In this document: positions 10,969 through 18,950 of the stretch, piece by piece
How positions within the stretch are numbered: position 1 is the stretch's first letter
Layout: each line of letters starts with the position of its first letter
Source of the DNA: Anaerosporomusa subterranea
GTDB lineage: Bacteria; Bacillota; Negativicutes; Sporomusales; Acetonemataceae
Direction of reading: 5' to 3'
DNA: 64,000 bases
Assembly: GCF_001611555.1 (NCBI RefSeq)
Contig: NZ_LSGP01000017.1
Location: 496,001-560,000, forward strand
Notes under the pieces: generated by a model
Databases searched by the model: none
Told to the model about the DNA's origin: nothing
Seen by the model: only the letters and a program-made list of their open reading frames with translations
Program-made: the position numbers and the translations under genes

Positions 10969-11757
10969 ATGATGCGAGCCCTTTGGACCGCAGGCTCAGG
11001 CATGGTAGCCCAGCAGGCCAATATTGATGTGATTTCCAATAATATTGCCAACGTAAATACAACCGGCTTTAAAAAAAGCCGCAGCGATTTTCAAGACTTA
11101 ATGTATCAGACAGTGCGCCAACCAGGCGCTAACTCAGGTGCTGATTCGCAGATTCCAACTGGCATTCAGATTGGTCATGGTGTACGGCAAGTTGCCACCC
11201 AAAAGCTCTATACCGTGGGTAACTTTCAAAACACGGGTAATCCGCTGGATATGGCGATCGAGGGTGATGGCTTCTTCCAGGTGACCATGCCCGACGGCAC
11301 TTTGGCCTATACTCGCGATGGATCGTTTAAGACTGATTCCCAAGGCCGCATAGTAACTTCTGAGGGCTATCAGCTTGAACCGGCCATTGCTGTCCCACAA
11401 GGCGCCACCTCGATTGAGATTGCTGCTGACGGTGTGGTCAGCGTTACGTTGCCGAACAATACTGCGTCCCAGGAAATCGGTCAATTGCAACTAGTTCGTT
11501 TTATCAACCCAGCTGGTTTATTGAGTATGGGACGCAACCTGCTGCAAGAAACCAATGCTTCCGGTGCCCCTACGGCATCTAACCCTGGGCAGGATGGGGC
11601 GGGTACCATTGTCCAACGTTACTTGGAAATGTCGAACGTCCAGGTCGTTGACGAGATGGTCAACATGATCGTGGCTCAGCGGGCCTATGAAATGAATTCG
11701 AAAGCAATCACCACCTCTGATGAGATGCTCGGCATAGCGGCCGGCTTAAAACGTTAA
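10969..11757 (+). CDS. flgG: Flagellar distal-rod protein FlgG (FlhP position)
   Basis: The 262-residue distal rod subunit starts [20 protein letters not shown] with the typical [20 protein letters not shown]. It contains [11 protein letters not shown], the FlgG-specific insertion after the first heptad region, and ends [20 protein letters not shown]. Two consecutive ATGs (10969 and 10972) follow AAAGGAGGA at 10952-10960. The first has the better spacing. The 91-bp gap from flgF contains only a short GGGAGGCCTCCC palindrome. The gene order then turns from a Bacillus pattern to a Gram-negative one (flgA, flgH, flgI). Confidence 0.96.
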   Translation: MMRALWTAGSGMVAQQANIDVISNNIANVNTTGFKKSRSDFQDLMYQTVRQPGANSGADSQIPTGIQIGHGVRQVATQKLYTVGNFQNTGNPLDMAIEGDGFFQVTMPDGTLAYTRDGSFKTDSQGRIVTSEGYQLEPAIAVPQGATSIEIAADGVVSVTLPNNTASQEIGQLQLVRFINPAGLLSMGRNLLQETNASGAPTASNPGQDGAGTIVQRYLEMSNVQVVDEMVNMIVAQRAYEMNSKAITTSDEMLGIAAGLKR

Positions 11758-11761
11758 AGTA

Positions 11762-12739
11762 ATGCTTAAGCGAGTTGCGGCGCTGATACTGGCGGCGCTC
11801 TTTCTGCTATCAACGATCTGCTACTCCGCAGTTCGAGTTTCCATAAAAAATGAGGCCCTGATTACGGGACCACAGATCACACTAGGCGATATCGCCTTGA
11901 TTGAAGGCGACGATGTATCCCAAATTGCAGCATTGCAAAAGATTACCTTGGGCAGCGCGCCATTGCCGGGAGCTACGACACTGCTCAGCCGCGAAATACT
12001 TACCTCCCGACTAGCCGCAAGTCAGATTGGCTTCAGCGGAGTAGAATGGGGATCAGTTCCAGAGATGATCAGCATTGCCGCCGGCGGCCAGGTGCTTAGT
12101 GGACAAACCTTGGCAGACACTGCGCTGGCAAAACTGAAAGCAAAATTGCCGGTGCGACCGCAAGAGGAGCTCTCAATTTCACTGCTAAAAGAGATACCCG
12201 ATCTAGTGGCGCCGCTGGGCGTTCTCAACTATGAAATAGCTGGACAAAGCGTTCGCTTTGGCGTACCACAGACAGCGTATCTGATCGTGTCAGCTGATGG
12301 TGTTCTGTTCAGTCGGATGCCGATCAAATACGAGATCAAGCGCTTCACCTCGGTTGTAACTGCGACCACTGCGATTGCCGCCCGTGAAACTCTCAGTCCC
12401 GATACGGTGCGGTTGTCTTGGATGGAAGTTAGCCGTTTACCTGCTGGCTATCTGACTAGTCTTGATCAAACTAATGGCCTGGTCGTCAAACGATCGCTGT
12501 CAGCCGGTTCGGTCATTTATTCTGCCCATCTTGACAAACCAGTGCTGATTAAACGAGGAACCGCTGTTATCATTTCCGCTACTTATGGCGGGGTTGAGGC
12601 CGCTGCTCCGGGAATAGCGCAAAATGATGGTCGTAACGGGCAGTTGATCTCTGTCCGCAATACCGCTACTGGACGATTGGTTACCGCCCGCGTGGTTGAT
12701 AAAGGACGGGTGGAAGTTTCTTTGTATGAACACAAATGA
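11762..12739 (+). CDS. flgA: Flagellar P-ring assembly chaperone FlgA
   Basis: FlgA is a periplasmic chaperone needed to build the P ring in peptidoglycan. The 325-residue protein has a signal peptide (residues 1-23, ending near TICYSA) and a long N-terminal part. The C-terminal SAF-like and FlgA-C region follows (VTATTAIAARETLSPDTVRL, LVVKRSLSAGSVIY, LIKRGTAVIISATYGG). It is longer than enterobacterial FlgA (about 220), with an extra N-terminal domain. It starts 4 bases after flgG and ends 9 bases before flgH, so flgG-flgA-flgH form one operon. Confidence 0.9.
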   Translation: MLKRVAALILAALFLLSTICYSAVRVSIKNEALITGPQITLGDIALIEGDDVSQIAALQKITLGSAPLPGATTLLSREILTSRLAASQIGFSGVEWGSVPEMISIAAGGQVLSGQTLADTALAKLKAKLPVRPQEELSISLLKEIPDLVAPLGVLNYEIAGQSVRFGVPQTAYLIVSADGVLFSRMPIKYEIKRFTSVVTATTAIAARETLSPDTVRLSWMEVSRLPAGYLTSLDQTNGLVVKRSLSAGSVIYSAHLDKPVLIKRGTAVIISATYGGVEAAAPGIAQNDGRNGQLISVRNTATGRLVTARVVDKGRVEVSLYEHK

Positions 12740-12748
12740 GGTGATTCT

Positions 12749-13321
12749 GTGACGATACGGATACTAGCCCTGCTGATGGTGGCTTTAATCACTTTCACGC
12801 CTGTCAGTGACGCTGCTTCGCTTTGGAGTGATAGCGGCAGCCTGTTTTCTGACCGAAAAGCCCATGCGGTCGGTGATATAATTACGATAATCATTAGCGA
12901 GGTCTCTTCTGCCAAGCGGTCTGGTGATACCTCAAATGGCAAATCATCGAATACAAACTTAGCTGACGGGACAGGAAAATTGGATTTCATCCCGGCGCTT
13001 GGCGCAACCTATAGCGATCAATTTAAAGCTAGCGGTTCGATCAGTAATACCAATATCGTGAGCGGTCGTATAACCGTCCAAGTTACTGAAGTCAAGCCCA
13101 ACGGTTATCTGGTCGTGTCCGGCAAGCAAACGATTAAACAAGGCTCAGATGAGCAACGGATAACAATTTCCGGCATCGTTCGCCCGGATGATGTCACCGC
13201 TGACAACACTGTTTTATCCAACTATGTTTCCAATGCCGAACTCAAGATCGACGGCAAAGGCCCACTTTCCAGCAAACAGCGTCAGGGCATATTGAGTTCG
13301 CTATTTAACTTCTTGTTCTAG
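12749..13321 (+). CDS. flgH: Flagellar L-ring protein FlgH
   Basis: FlgH forms the ring that lets the rod pass the outer membrane. The 190-residue protein has a signal peptide (cleavage near VSDAASLW) and the family core: SLWSDSGSLFSDRKAHAVGD, ITIIISEVSSAKRSGDTS, then LVVSGKQTIKQGSDEQRI, SGIVRPDDVTADNTVLSNY and the C-terminal SSLFNFLF. The start is GTG 12749 after GAGGTGATT. The protein contains no cysteine at all, so unlike the enterobacterial FlgH it cannot be a lipoprotein. The presence of an L ring is direct evidence for an outer membrane. Confidence 0.95.
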   Translation: MTIRILALLMVALITFTPVSDAASLWSDSGSLFSDRKAHAVGDIITIIISEVSSAKRSGDTSNGKSSNTNLADGTGKLDFIPALGATYSDQFKASGSISNTNIVSGRITVQVTEVKPNGYLVVSGKQTIKQGSDEQRITISGIVRPDDVTADNTVLSNYVSNAELKIDGKGPLSSKQRQGILSSLFNFLF

Positions 13322-13324
13322 GGG

Positions 13325-13447
13325 GACGTTAACGCAGAGCACGCAGAGTACTCAGAGGGTTCGCAGAGGGATACGTGGCTTTGTTAAAAGTAAATCCTCT
13401 CTGCCCTCTACGAGCCCTCTGTGCACTTTGCGCTAAAACGTAATCTT
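13325..13447. repeat. Family B fold-back repeat, copy 2
   Basis: The left arm has GACGTTAACGCAGAGCACGC, AGAGTACTCAGAGG and GTTCGCAGAGGG. The right arm has CCTCTCTGCCCTC, GAGCCCTCTGTGC and TTTGCGCTAAAACG. The arms are imperfect complements. It occupies nearly the whole flgH-flgI gap. Confidence 0.75.
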
Positions 13448-13491
13448 CCCGACGTACCTCCCGTTACTCTTGCGTAAAGAAGGAGAATTCT

Positions 13492-14595
13492 ATGCGAAAG
13501 ACAGTAGCGCTTTGCGCGCTCTTACTAATAACGTTGATGACAGGTATAGTCGCCGCCGCACCCGGCGTCCGCGTGAAGGATATCGCCCGTGTGCAGGGCG
13601 CGCGTGACAACCAACTGGTCGGTTACGGACTGGTCCTTGGCCTGTCAGGCAGCGGTGACTCTGACAAGAGCGACTTCACTGTGCAATCAATTGCCAATAT
13701 GCTGAAATCCTTCGGCGTAATTGCTAACATGTCCCAGCTTCAACCGAAAAATGCCGCTGCCGTTATGGTGACAGCTAAGCTGCCGCCTTTCGCCCGACCA
13801 GGCGATACCATCGATATTACGATTTCTTCTCTCGGCGATGCGAAAAGCCTGCAAGGCGGCACCCTGATCCAAACACCGCTTAAGGCGGCAAACGGGCAGG
13901 TTTACGCTGTCGGTCAAGGACCTCTCTCGATCGGCGGTTTTTCCGTCGGCGCCGGTGGTTCGCGCCAGATGAAAAACTTTCAGACTGTTGCCTCAATCCC
14001 CGGTGGGGCCATTGTTGAACGTGATGTCAGTGTACAGCTTGTGAACAACGGTTCAATTGCACTATCACTAATGCAGCCAGACTTTACCACAGCTTCTCGC
14101 ATTAGCGAAGCAATTGATCGCCGCTTTGGTACGATTAGTCACGCCCGCGATGCCGGTTCTGTGGTTATTGACATACCGACAGGCCAAAGCGAAAGCCTTG
14201 TTGCATTTATTGCCGCGATTGAAGAACTACCCATCCAGCCAGATGCTGCCGCGAAGATTATCATCAACGAACGGACTGGCACCGTGGTCATGGGTTCAGA
14301 CGTTGCCATCAGCGAAGTAGCGGTGGCCCAAGGTGGCTTAACGGTCAAAATTGTCTCTGAAAAGCAAGTCTCACAGCCAGCACCCTTCTCCGACGGACAA
14401 ACTGCTGTTGTCAATCAGACCAGCATTGAGGTAAAAGAAGAACCAGCTAACCTGATTGTGTTGCCTGCGACCGCCCATGTCGGCGATGTCGTAAAAGCGC
14501 TTAATGCTGTCGGTGCTTCACCGCGTGAGATCATCTCCATTCTCCAGGCGATGAAGGCGGCAGGAGCCTTGCACGCTGAATTAACATTAATGTAA
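13492..14595 (+). CDS. flgI: Flagellar P-ring protein FlgI
   Basis: FlgI assembles into the ring around the rod in the peptidoglycan layer. The 367-residue protein has a signal peptide (cleavage near GIVAAAPGVR). The conserved segments are VKDIARVQGARDNQLVGYGL, VQSIANMLKSFGV, KNAAAVMVTAKLPPFARPGD and the C-terminal VVKALNAVGASPREIISILQ. The length matches the family. ATG 13492 follows AAGGAGAAT. It is 170 bp from flgH (repeat between them) and 10 bp from the flgJ-like gene. Confidence 0.97.
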   Translation: MRKTVALCALLLITLMTGIVAAAPGVRVKDIARVQGARDNQLVGYGLVLGLSGSGDSDKSDFTVQSIANMLKSFGVIANMSQLQPKNAAAVMVTAKLPPFARPGDTIDITISSLGDAKSLQGGTLIQTPLKAANGQVYAVGQGPLSIGGFSVGAGGSRQMKNFQTVASIPGGAIVERDVSVQLVNNGSIALSLMQPDFTTASRISEAIDRRFGTISHARDAGSVVIDIPTGQSESLVAFIAAIEELPIQPDAAAKIIINERTGTVVMGSDVAISEVAVAQGGLTVKIVSEKQVSQPAPFSDGQTAVVNQTSIEVKEEPANLIVLPATAHVGDVVKALNAVGASPREIISILQAMKAAGALHAELTLM

Positions 14596-14605
14596 GGAGG
14601 CAGCC

Positions 14606-14920
14606 ATGGACATTCGTAGCATCGGCACAACCGGAAGCGCAACTACACCAAAGCAAAGCCCTGAAGATAAAAAACTGAAGGCAGCCTGCCGCGACATGGA
14701 AGCCGTCTTTCTCAATATGCTGCTTAGCCGCATGCGTGCCACTGTTCCCAAGAACACGTTAACCAACAGCAACCAGCAAGAAATTGTCCAATCCATGCTC
14801 GACTCCGAGATGACGCAAAACATGGCTCGCGCTGGCGGCTCTGGCTTGGCTGATATGTTATATCGACAGCTGGCGCAGCCAGCGCAAGTAGAGCGTGTTA
14901 CCAAAAACACGCAATCATAA
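14606..14920 (+). CDS. flgJ: Rod-binding protein, FlgJ N-terminal domain only
   Basis: The 104-residue protein corresponds to the rod-cap half of FlgJ, which guides assembly of the flagellar rod in the periplasm. The family motif is DKKLKAACRDMEAVFLNMLL followed by SRMRATVPKN and QSMLDSEMTQNMARAGGSGL. The muramidase half of enterobacterial FlgJ is absent, which is common outside Proteobacteria. ATG 14606 follows AAGGAGGCAGCC. The last nine codons (14891-14917) and the stop lie inside a hairpin leader of a family A repeat, so the C-terminal tail ERVTKNTQS looks acquired from the repeat. Confidence 0.88.
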   Translation: MDIRSIGTTGSATTPKQSPEDKKLKAACRDMEAVFLNMLLSRMRATVPKNTLTNSNQQEIVQSMLDSEMTQNMARAGGSGLADMLYRQLAQPAQVERVTKNTQS

Positions 14921-15060
14921 CGTAAAATGAGGCTGCTTAAAAATGTTCAGAGACTAGACGCCTGAGCCTGTGGGCCGGAGGTGTAAGGTGTACAATACAG
15001 GTACGTTGAGGACCTCGCAGGCTCCTGAAGTAACATATATGAGCGTTTTTAACAGCCTCT
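14891..15060. repeat. Family A fold-back element, copy 4, with leader hairpin
   Basis: It begins with a short hairpin GCGTGTTACCAAAAACACGC. Then comes a long fold-back with outer arms GAGGCTGCTTAAAAATG (14929-14945) and a complementary right arm ending AACAGCCTCT (15060). Inner bases include a GTGTAA...TACA stem and GGTACGTTGAGGA. The copy at 23530-23691 has the same build. The leader overlaps the 3' end of flgJ. Confidence 0.8.
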
Positions 15061-15089
15061 AAACCATCGCGCTGACCACGGAGGTAAGG

Positions 15090-16511
15090 ATGTTCGCAAA
15101 AATTCGTCAAATTTTACTAACTGCCATCTGCTTTTGTATCCTGGCACAGACGGTATGGGCCGCTCCTGACAGTCCCGTATTACAGAAAGTTCGCCATCAC
15201 GCTTCGGGCGACACAGTTCGGGTTGTTCTGGATATGAGCGATCCAGTTTCATATACCGCGACTCAGCAAGACGATTTATTCAGTGTAATTGTTGAACTTG
15301 ATAAAGCCACGATCCAATCTGGCATTCAATCTCAGGCAATCAACGATCCAGCCGTATCAGCTGTGCAGTTTGTCAACACGGTTGCCGACAAAAAGGCGCA
15401 AGTTGTGATCGACTGCCGTCAGCCGGTTACCTATAAAATTTTTACTCTAGCCAATCCGCACCGGATTGTCATTGACATCACCACGTTAAAAGAAAAGAAA
15501 ATTGAACAGGAAATCGCTTCAGGCATCCGCTATACCTCCTGGTACAAGCCAGGGAAAGCCGGACCCCTGAATATTCATATTTTGGACATATCACCCCAGT
15601 CAGACTATACGCTGGAACCAATGTTAGTCAGGCAAAACGTGCTCGGTATTGACCCACTTTCACACGTGCTATTGCGCAGTGAGGTTTTGGCTGCGGTCAA
15701 CGCCTCCTATTTTGCTCCTAATGGCGACATCATTGGTCTATTGAAAATGGATGATGAGGTGATCAGTTCCACAAACCTCGCGCGAACCGCATTGGGTATG
15801 GCTGCGGATGGGAAAATGTTGATTGATCAAGTCAATTACCAGGGGGTGGCCGAATTTCCCGGTGAAATTAAACTGCCACTATCCGGAGTTAATGAGAGTC
15901 GGGGCGAAAACGGTTTAATTCTCTACAACCGTTTTTGGGGACCCACTACTAATACTAACAGCTATGGCCTGGAGTGTACGATTGTTGCTGGTGCCGTTGC
16001 CGCTATCCAACCAGGCAATTCCACCATTCCTGCTAATGGCTATGTGCTGAGTGCGCACGGCGAGACTGCCCAGAAACTAGCTGGCTTAAAAATTGGTGAT
16101 TCGGTACAGGCCTTGCAAACCCTTGGCCCAGTATGGGACCAAACCTTACATGCCATTGGCGCCGGGCCGATGCTCGTGAAGCAAGGCAATGTCTTTGTTA
16201 CGACAAAGCTAGAGGAGTTCGGCAGCGATGTCGCCGGCGGCCGCGCACCCCGTACTGCGGTAGGCCTGACTCAGGATGGCCGGATATTGCTGGTGGTCGT
16301 TGATGGACGACAAGCCTTGAGTAAAGGAATGAGCTTGCTAGAACTGGCCTTATTTATGCGCGAACTGGGGGCAGTGAACGCCATGAATCTGGACGGCGGC
16401 GGCTCTAGCGAAATGATTGTCAAAGGTCGTATTGTCAACAAGCCCTCAGATGGCAAAGAACGGCGCGTCGGCAACGCACTCGCAGTCGTGCCTAGGAAGC
16501 TTGCTATTTAA
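15090..16511 (+). CDS. Exported AMIN-domain phosphodiester glycosidase (NAGPA family)
   Basis: The 473-residue protein has a signal peptide (cleavage near TVWAAPDS). An N-terminal AMIN-type beta domain follows (about 30-140: VVLDMSDPVSYTATQQDD, then KIFTLANPHRIVIDITTLKE). AMIN domains bind peptidoglycan or septal wall in other proteins. The C-terminal phosphodiester glycosidase domain (about 165-470) shows AVNASYFAPNGDIIGLLKMD, GAGPMLVKQG, GRAPRTAVGLTQDGRI, VVVDGRQ and MNLDGGGSSEMIVKG. Relatives cleave sugars from phosphodiesters. The substrate here is unknown, and periplasmic wall glycopolymers are one possibility. RBS GGAGGTAAGG precedes ATG 15090. The next two genes also encode exported proteins and are closely spaced. 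Confidence 0.87.
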   Translation: MFAKIRQILLTAICFCILAQTVWAAPDSPVLQKVRHHASGDTVRVVLDMSDPVSYTATQQDDLFSVIVELDKATIQSGIQSQAINDPAVSAVQFVNTVADKKAQVVIDCRQPVTYKIFTLANPHRIVIDITTLKEKKIEQEIASGIRYTSWYKPGKAGPLNIHILDISPQSDYTLEPMLVRQNVLGIDPLSHVLLRSEVLAAVNASYFAPNGDIIGLLKMDDEVISSTNLARTALGMAADGKMLIDQVNYQGVAEFPGEIKLPLSGVNESRGENGLILYNRFWGPTTNTNSYGLECTIVAGAVAAIQPGNSTIPANGYVLSAHGETAQKLAGLKIGDSVQALQTLGPVWDQTLHAIGAGPMLVKQGNVFVTTKLEEFGSDVAGGRAPRTAVGLTQDGRILLVVVDGRQALSKGMSLLELALFMRELGAVNAMNLDGGGSSEMIVKGRIVNKPSDGKERRVGNALAVVPRKLAI

Positions 16512-16528
16512 GCGAAATACGCTATAAT
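16501..16528 (+). promoter_or_regulatory. Candidate sigma-A promoter for the lipoyl-like gene
   Basis: TTGCTA at 16501-16506 and TATAAT at 16523-16528 are 16 bases apart. The -35 lies inside the last codons of the upstream gene. The downstream start is at 16550, leaving a very short leader. Confidence 0.45.
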
Positions 16529-16549
16529 ATAACTACGGAGGTGGATTCG

Positions 16550-16858
16550 ATGACCCGCAAACAGCAAATCATGATTCTGTTAGTAATTGTCATGGCGATT
16601 TTCGCCAGCACTCTGGTTTCCGCCGCCGAGAATTTGATCGATCAGAAAAGCGTGCTGAGCGGCAAAGTCCACGCAGCAATCGGACCAGGTTCTGTTGTCC
16701 GCGAGGGCGATGTACTTGTTGTTGTTAACACAATCCTTGGACCGTCCCCCGCCGTACGGGCGACTACGGACGGAATTGTGCGTGAACTTTTGGTTAAGCC
16801 TGGTGCGGATGTCCGTCAGGGCGAGATTGCGGTGCGTATCGAGCCCAAAGGCAAGTAA
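16550..16858 (+). CDS. Small exported biotinyl/lipoyl-like (barrel-sandwich) protein
   Basis: The 102-residue protein has an N-terminal signal or anchor helix (about 6-24, ending VSAAEN). A compact domain follows whose pattern (GSVVREGDVLVVVN, RATTDGIVRELLVKPGADVR, QGEIAVRIEPKG) resembles the biotinyl-lipoyl or HlyD barrel-sandwich hybrid. The modified lysine motif of real carrier proteins is replaced by RATTDG, so it is probably not lipoylated or biotinylated and may act as a structural adaptor. ATG 16550 is 8 bases after GGAGG (16537-16541). A GTG at 16541 overlaps that site. It sits between the glycosidase and the S55 peptidase, but its function is unknown. Confidence 0.75.
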   Translation: MTRKQQIMILLVIVMAIFASTLVSAAENLIDQKSVLSGKVHAAIGPGSVVREGDVLVVVNTILGPSPAVRATTDGIVRELLVKPGADVRQGEIAVRIEPKGK

Positions 16859-16882
16859 AGGCCGACAGGCCGCCGTGGAAGG

Positions 16883-18667
16883 ATGATAGGGTTGAAGAAA
16901 AATTTTAGGTGGCGCCTTGTTTTCCTGGCGCTACTCTTTTTGTTTCCAAGCGCATTTGGCCTAGCTGCGCCTGCCATCATGCCAATTGAAGAGGTCAAGC
17001 CTGGTATGCATGGTATTGCTAAAACGGTTGTATCAGGTACAAAGATTGAGGAATTTGGCGTCGAAGTGCTCGGCATTATGAAAGATAAGGGCCCTTCCGG
17101 TGACCTGATTCTGGTTCGGACCTATGGCGATTTAATTGAAGAAAGTGGCGGCATTGCTCAAGGCATGAGCGGCAGCCCTGTGTACATTGACGGTAAACTC
17201 GTTGGTGCGGTTGCCTATGGCTGGTCCTTGACTGACCACAAGACTGGCATGGTAACACCGATTGCTGATATGCTAAAAATGTTAGATGCACCTAGTGCGA
17301 CTCCGCCACTGGCTGATACCTCAGAACAGTTGCAACCTGTGGCTACCCCGCTAATGGTATCAGGTTTTAGCGACCGGGCGCTAAACTTGCTGGGTGAGCA
17401 ACTGAAGCCCTATAGCTTGGTTCCTTATGCCGCTGGCGAGCCTGCCGAGGATACAATCTATCCGGCGCTCGAACCAGGAAGCGCTATCGGTGTTCAGTTG
17501 GTACAAGGCGATGTCAGCGTTGGCGCTATGGGAACAGTTACCTATGTTGAAGGCAATAAGCTATTGGCTTTTGGTCATCCCTTTTTGAAAAAGGGCAATG
17601 CCGGTTATTATCTGTCAAATGCCTATATCTTCACAGCCATGAAAGGGCTAGAAAACTCCTTTAAGCTGGGCGTGACCGGCGATGCGATCGGCACAGTCAA
17701 CCAAGACCGAGGTGCTGGCATTGCCGCTGAACTGGATGTTTTTCCCTCCAATATTCCTGTACGTGTCAGTGTGAAAGACCTGACAACAGGCAAGACTCGG
17801 GACGCCTTTTTCCGGGCGGTTCAGGATGAGCAGATTGGCTCGATTCTGTCTGCGGTTGGCGTCTATAACATCGTTGACAAGACCATCGACCGGGTTGGTC
17901 CGGGAACAGCAAAAGTCAGTTTTGAGTTGACAGCCAAAGACATGCCTGGGGAAGTTCTCCGTCGGGAAAACATGTTCTACAGCCCGACCGGAGCTGCTGA
18001 GGCATCTATTGCTGAACTGCACGAGGCACTGACTCTCTTAGCTGGAAACCAGTTTCATCCAGTTGATATCATTGATGTGAATGTCAATGTTGAGATGACC
18101 CAAGAACGCCGCACTGCCTCTATTTTAGAGGCGAAAGCGAATGTTGTGAGTGTAAAACCTGGTGATACTGTCCAAGTCACAGTCAAGTTGAAGCCCTATC
18201 GCAGTCAACCCGTAATCCGTACTGTGGCCTTCATTGTACCCAAAGACCAGCCCGCCGGGCCGCTCATCCTATCTGTTCGCGGCGGTGGCATGGTTCCCTT
18301 ATTGCAGTTATTGCTGAAGAAGGATGTTGAAGACCTGATCCGGCCGGAAAAGAACCGACATAAGTCTTTTGAAGATCTGATCAAAGACTTCTCCAGCCGG
18401 GACCGCAACAATGATATTGTCGTTGAAGTCATGGAACTTGACGAAGAAGAACTCCTCAGTGGGCGTGATGCACCAGGTAAAACCAATCCCGCTCTAGATA
18501 CAGAACCAAAGCCAACTCCTAAACGCGAACTCAAGAAAACACCTACTGCGACTATCACCACACCTCTGAAAAAGAAAGATGAGAAAAAAGCTAAAGCCCA
18601 TCTGACTACTGATTATATTATCGAAGGCGATACACGAATCGTACTGAACGTGAGCGATGGTAAATAA
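16883..18667 (+). CDS. SpoIVB-type S55 peptidase domain protein
   Basis: The 594-residue exported protein has a signal peptide (cleavage near FGLAAPAIMP). The segment IEEVKPGMHGIAKTVVSG is followed by the serine-nucleophile motif GGIAQGMSGSPVYIDGKLVG (Ser96/Ser98) and later by GTVTYVEGNKLLAFGHPFLK with His232. In SpoIVB, as I recall it, the GTxT...GHG part precedes the GMSGSP part. Here the order is reversed. The rest is a beta-rich region and a lysine/proline-rich tail (residues 530-575). No PDZ domain is obvious, so it should not be equated with sporulation SpoIVB itself. The substrate is unknown. ATG 16883 has only a weak GGAAGG upstream. A strong terminator follows. Confidence 0.8.
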   Translation: MIGLKKNFRWRLVFLALLFLFPSAFGLAAPAIMPIEEVKPGMHGIAKTVVSGTKIEEFGVEVLGIMKDKGPSGDLILVRTYGDLIEESGGIAQGMSGSPVYIDGKLVGAVAYGWSLTDHKTGMVTPIADMLKMLDAPSATPPLADTSEQLQPVATPLMVSGFSDRALNLLGEQLKPYSLVPYAAGEPAEDTIYPALEPGSAIGVQLVQGDVSVGAMGTVTYVEGNKLLAFGHPFLKKGNAGYYLSNAYIFTAMKGLENSFKLGVTGDAIGTVNQDRGAGIAAELDVFPSNIPVRVSVKDLTTGKTRDAFFRAVQDEQIGSILSAVGVYNIVDKTIDRVGPGTAKVSFELTAKDMPGEVLRRENMFYSPTGAAEASIAELHEALTLLAGNQFHPVDIIDVNVNVEMTQERRTASILEAKANVVSVKPGDTVQVTVKLKPYRSQPVIRTVAFIVPKDQPAGPLILSVRGGGMVPLLQLLLKKDVEDLIRPEKNRHKSFEDLIKDFSSRDRNNDIVVEVMELDEEELLSGRDAPGKTNPALDTEPKPTPKRELKKTPTATITTPLKKKDEKKAKAHLTTDYIIEGDTRIVLNVSDGK

Positions 18668-18680
18668 GCGAATAGCTTGA

Positions 18681-18709
18681 ACGCGCCCCGCATGGGGCGC
18701 GTTTTTTTT
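18681..18709 (+). terminator. Intrinsic terminator after the S55 gene
   Basis: The 9-bp GC-rich stem ACGCGCCCC / GGGGCGCGT with loop GCAT is followed by seven further T residues. It is the clearest rho-independent terminator in the window and separates the flagellar/S55 block from the mla block. Confidence 0.95.
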
Positions 18710-18740
18710 GACGTCAAAAAGATAACTGTGGCAGTACGTA

Positions 18741-18822
18741 AGCACAAAGCCCGCGAAGCACGCAAACGTCACGATGCGGATGTAGGATTTTATCCCTTCG
18801 CGCACTTTGCGGCGCTAGCGAT
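18741..18822. repeat. Family E repeat, copy 1
   Basis: The left arm GCACAAAGCCCGCGAAGCAC and the right arm CCCTTCGCGCACTTTGCGGC are loosely complementary. A second copy is at 35759-35859. The only ORF across it (18677-18925) looks repeat-derived. Confidence 0.6.
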
Positions 18823-18950
18823 CATTGCGCTAATCAGTAATTCCTCGGATACTCTTGAAACAAACGCCCTGATGGAAAATTCCGGTCTAAGCAGGGAATT
18901 ATACGCTAATCTTGAATATATATAGGATTAACAGGATGAGGAGGGCCACT

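Noticed and set aside
18677-18925. 82-codon + strand ORF after the S55 gene
   Set aside because: It starts inside the terminator and crosses a family E repeat.
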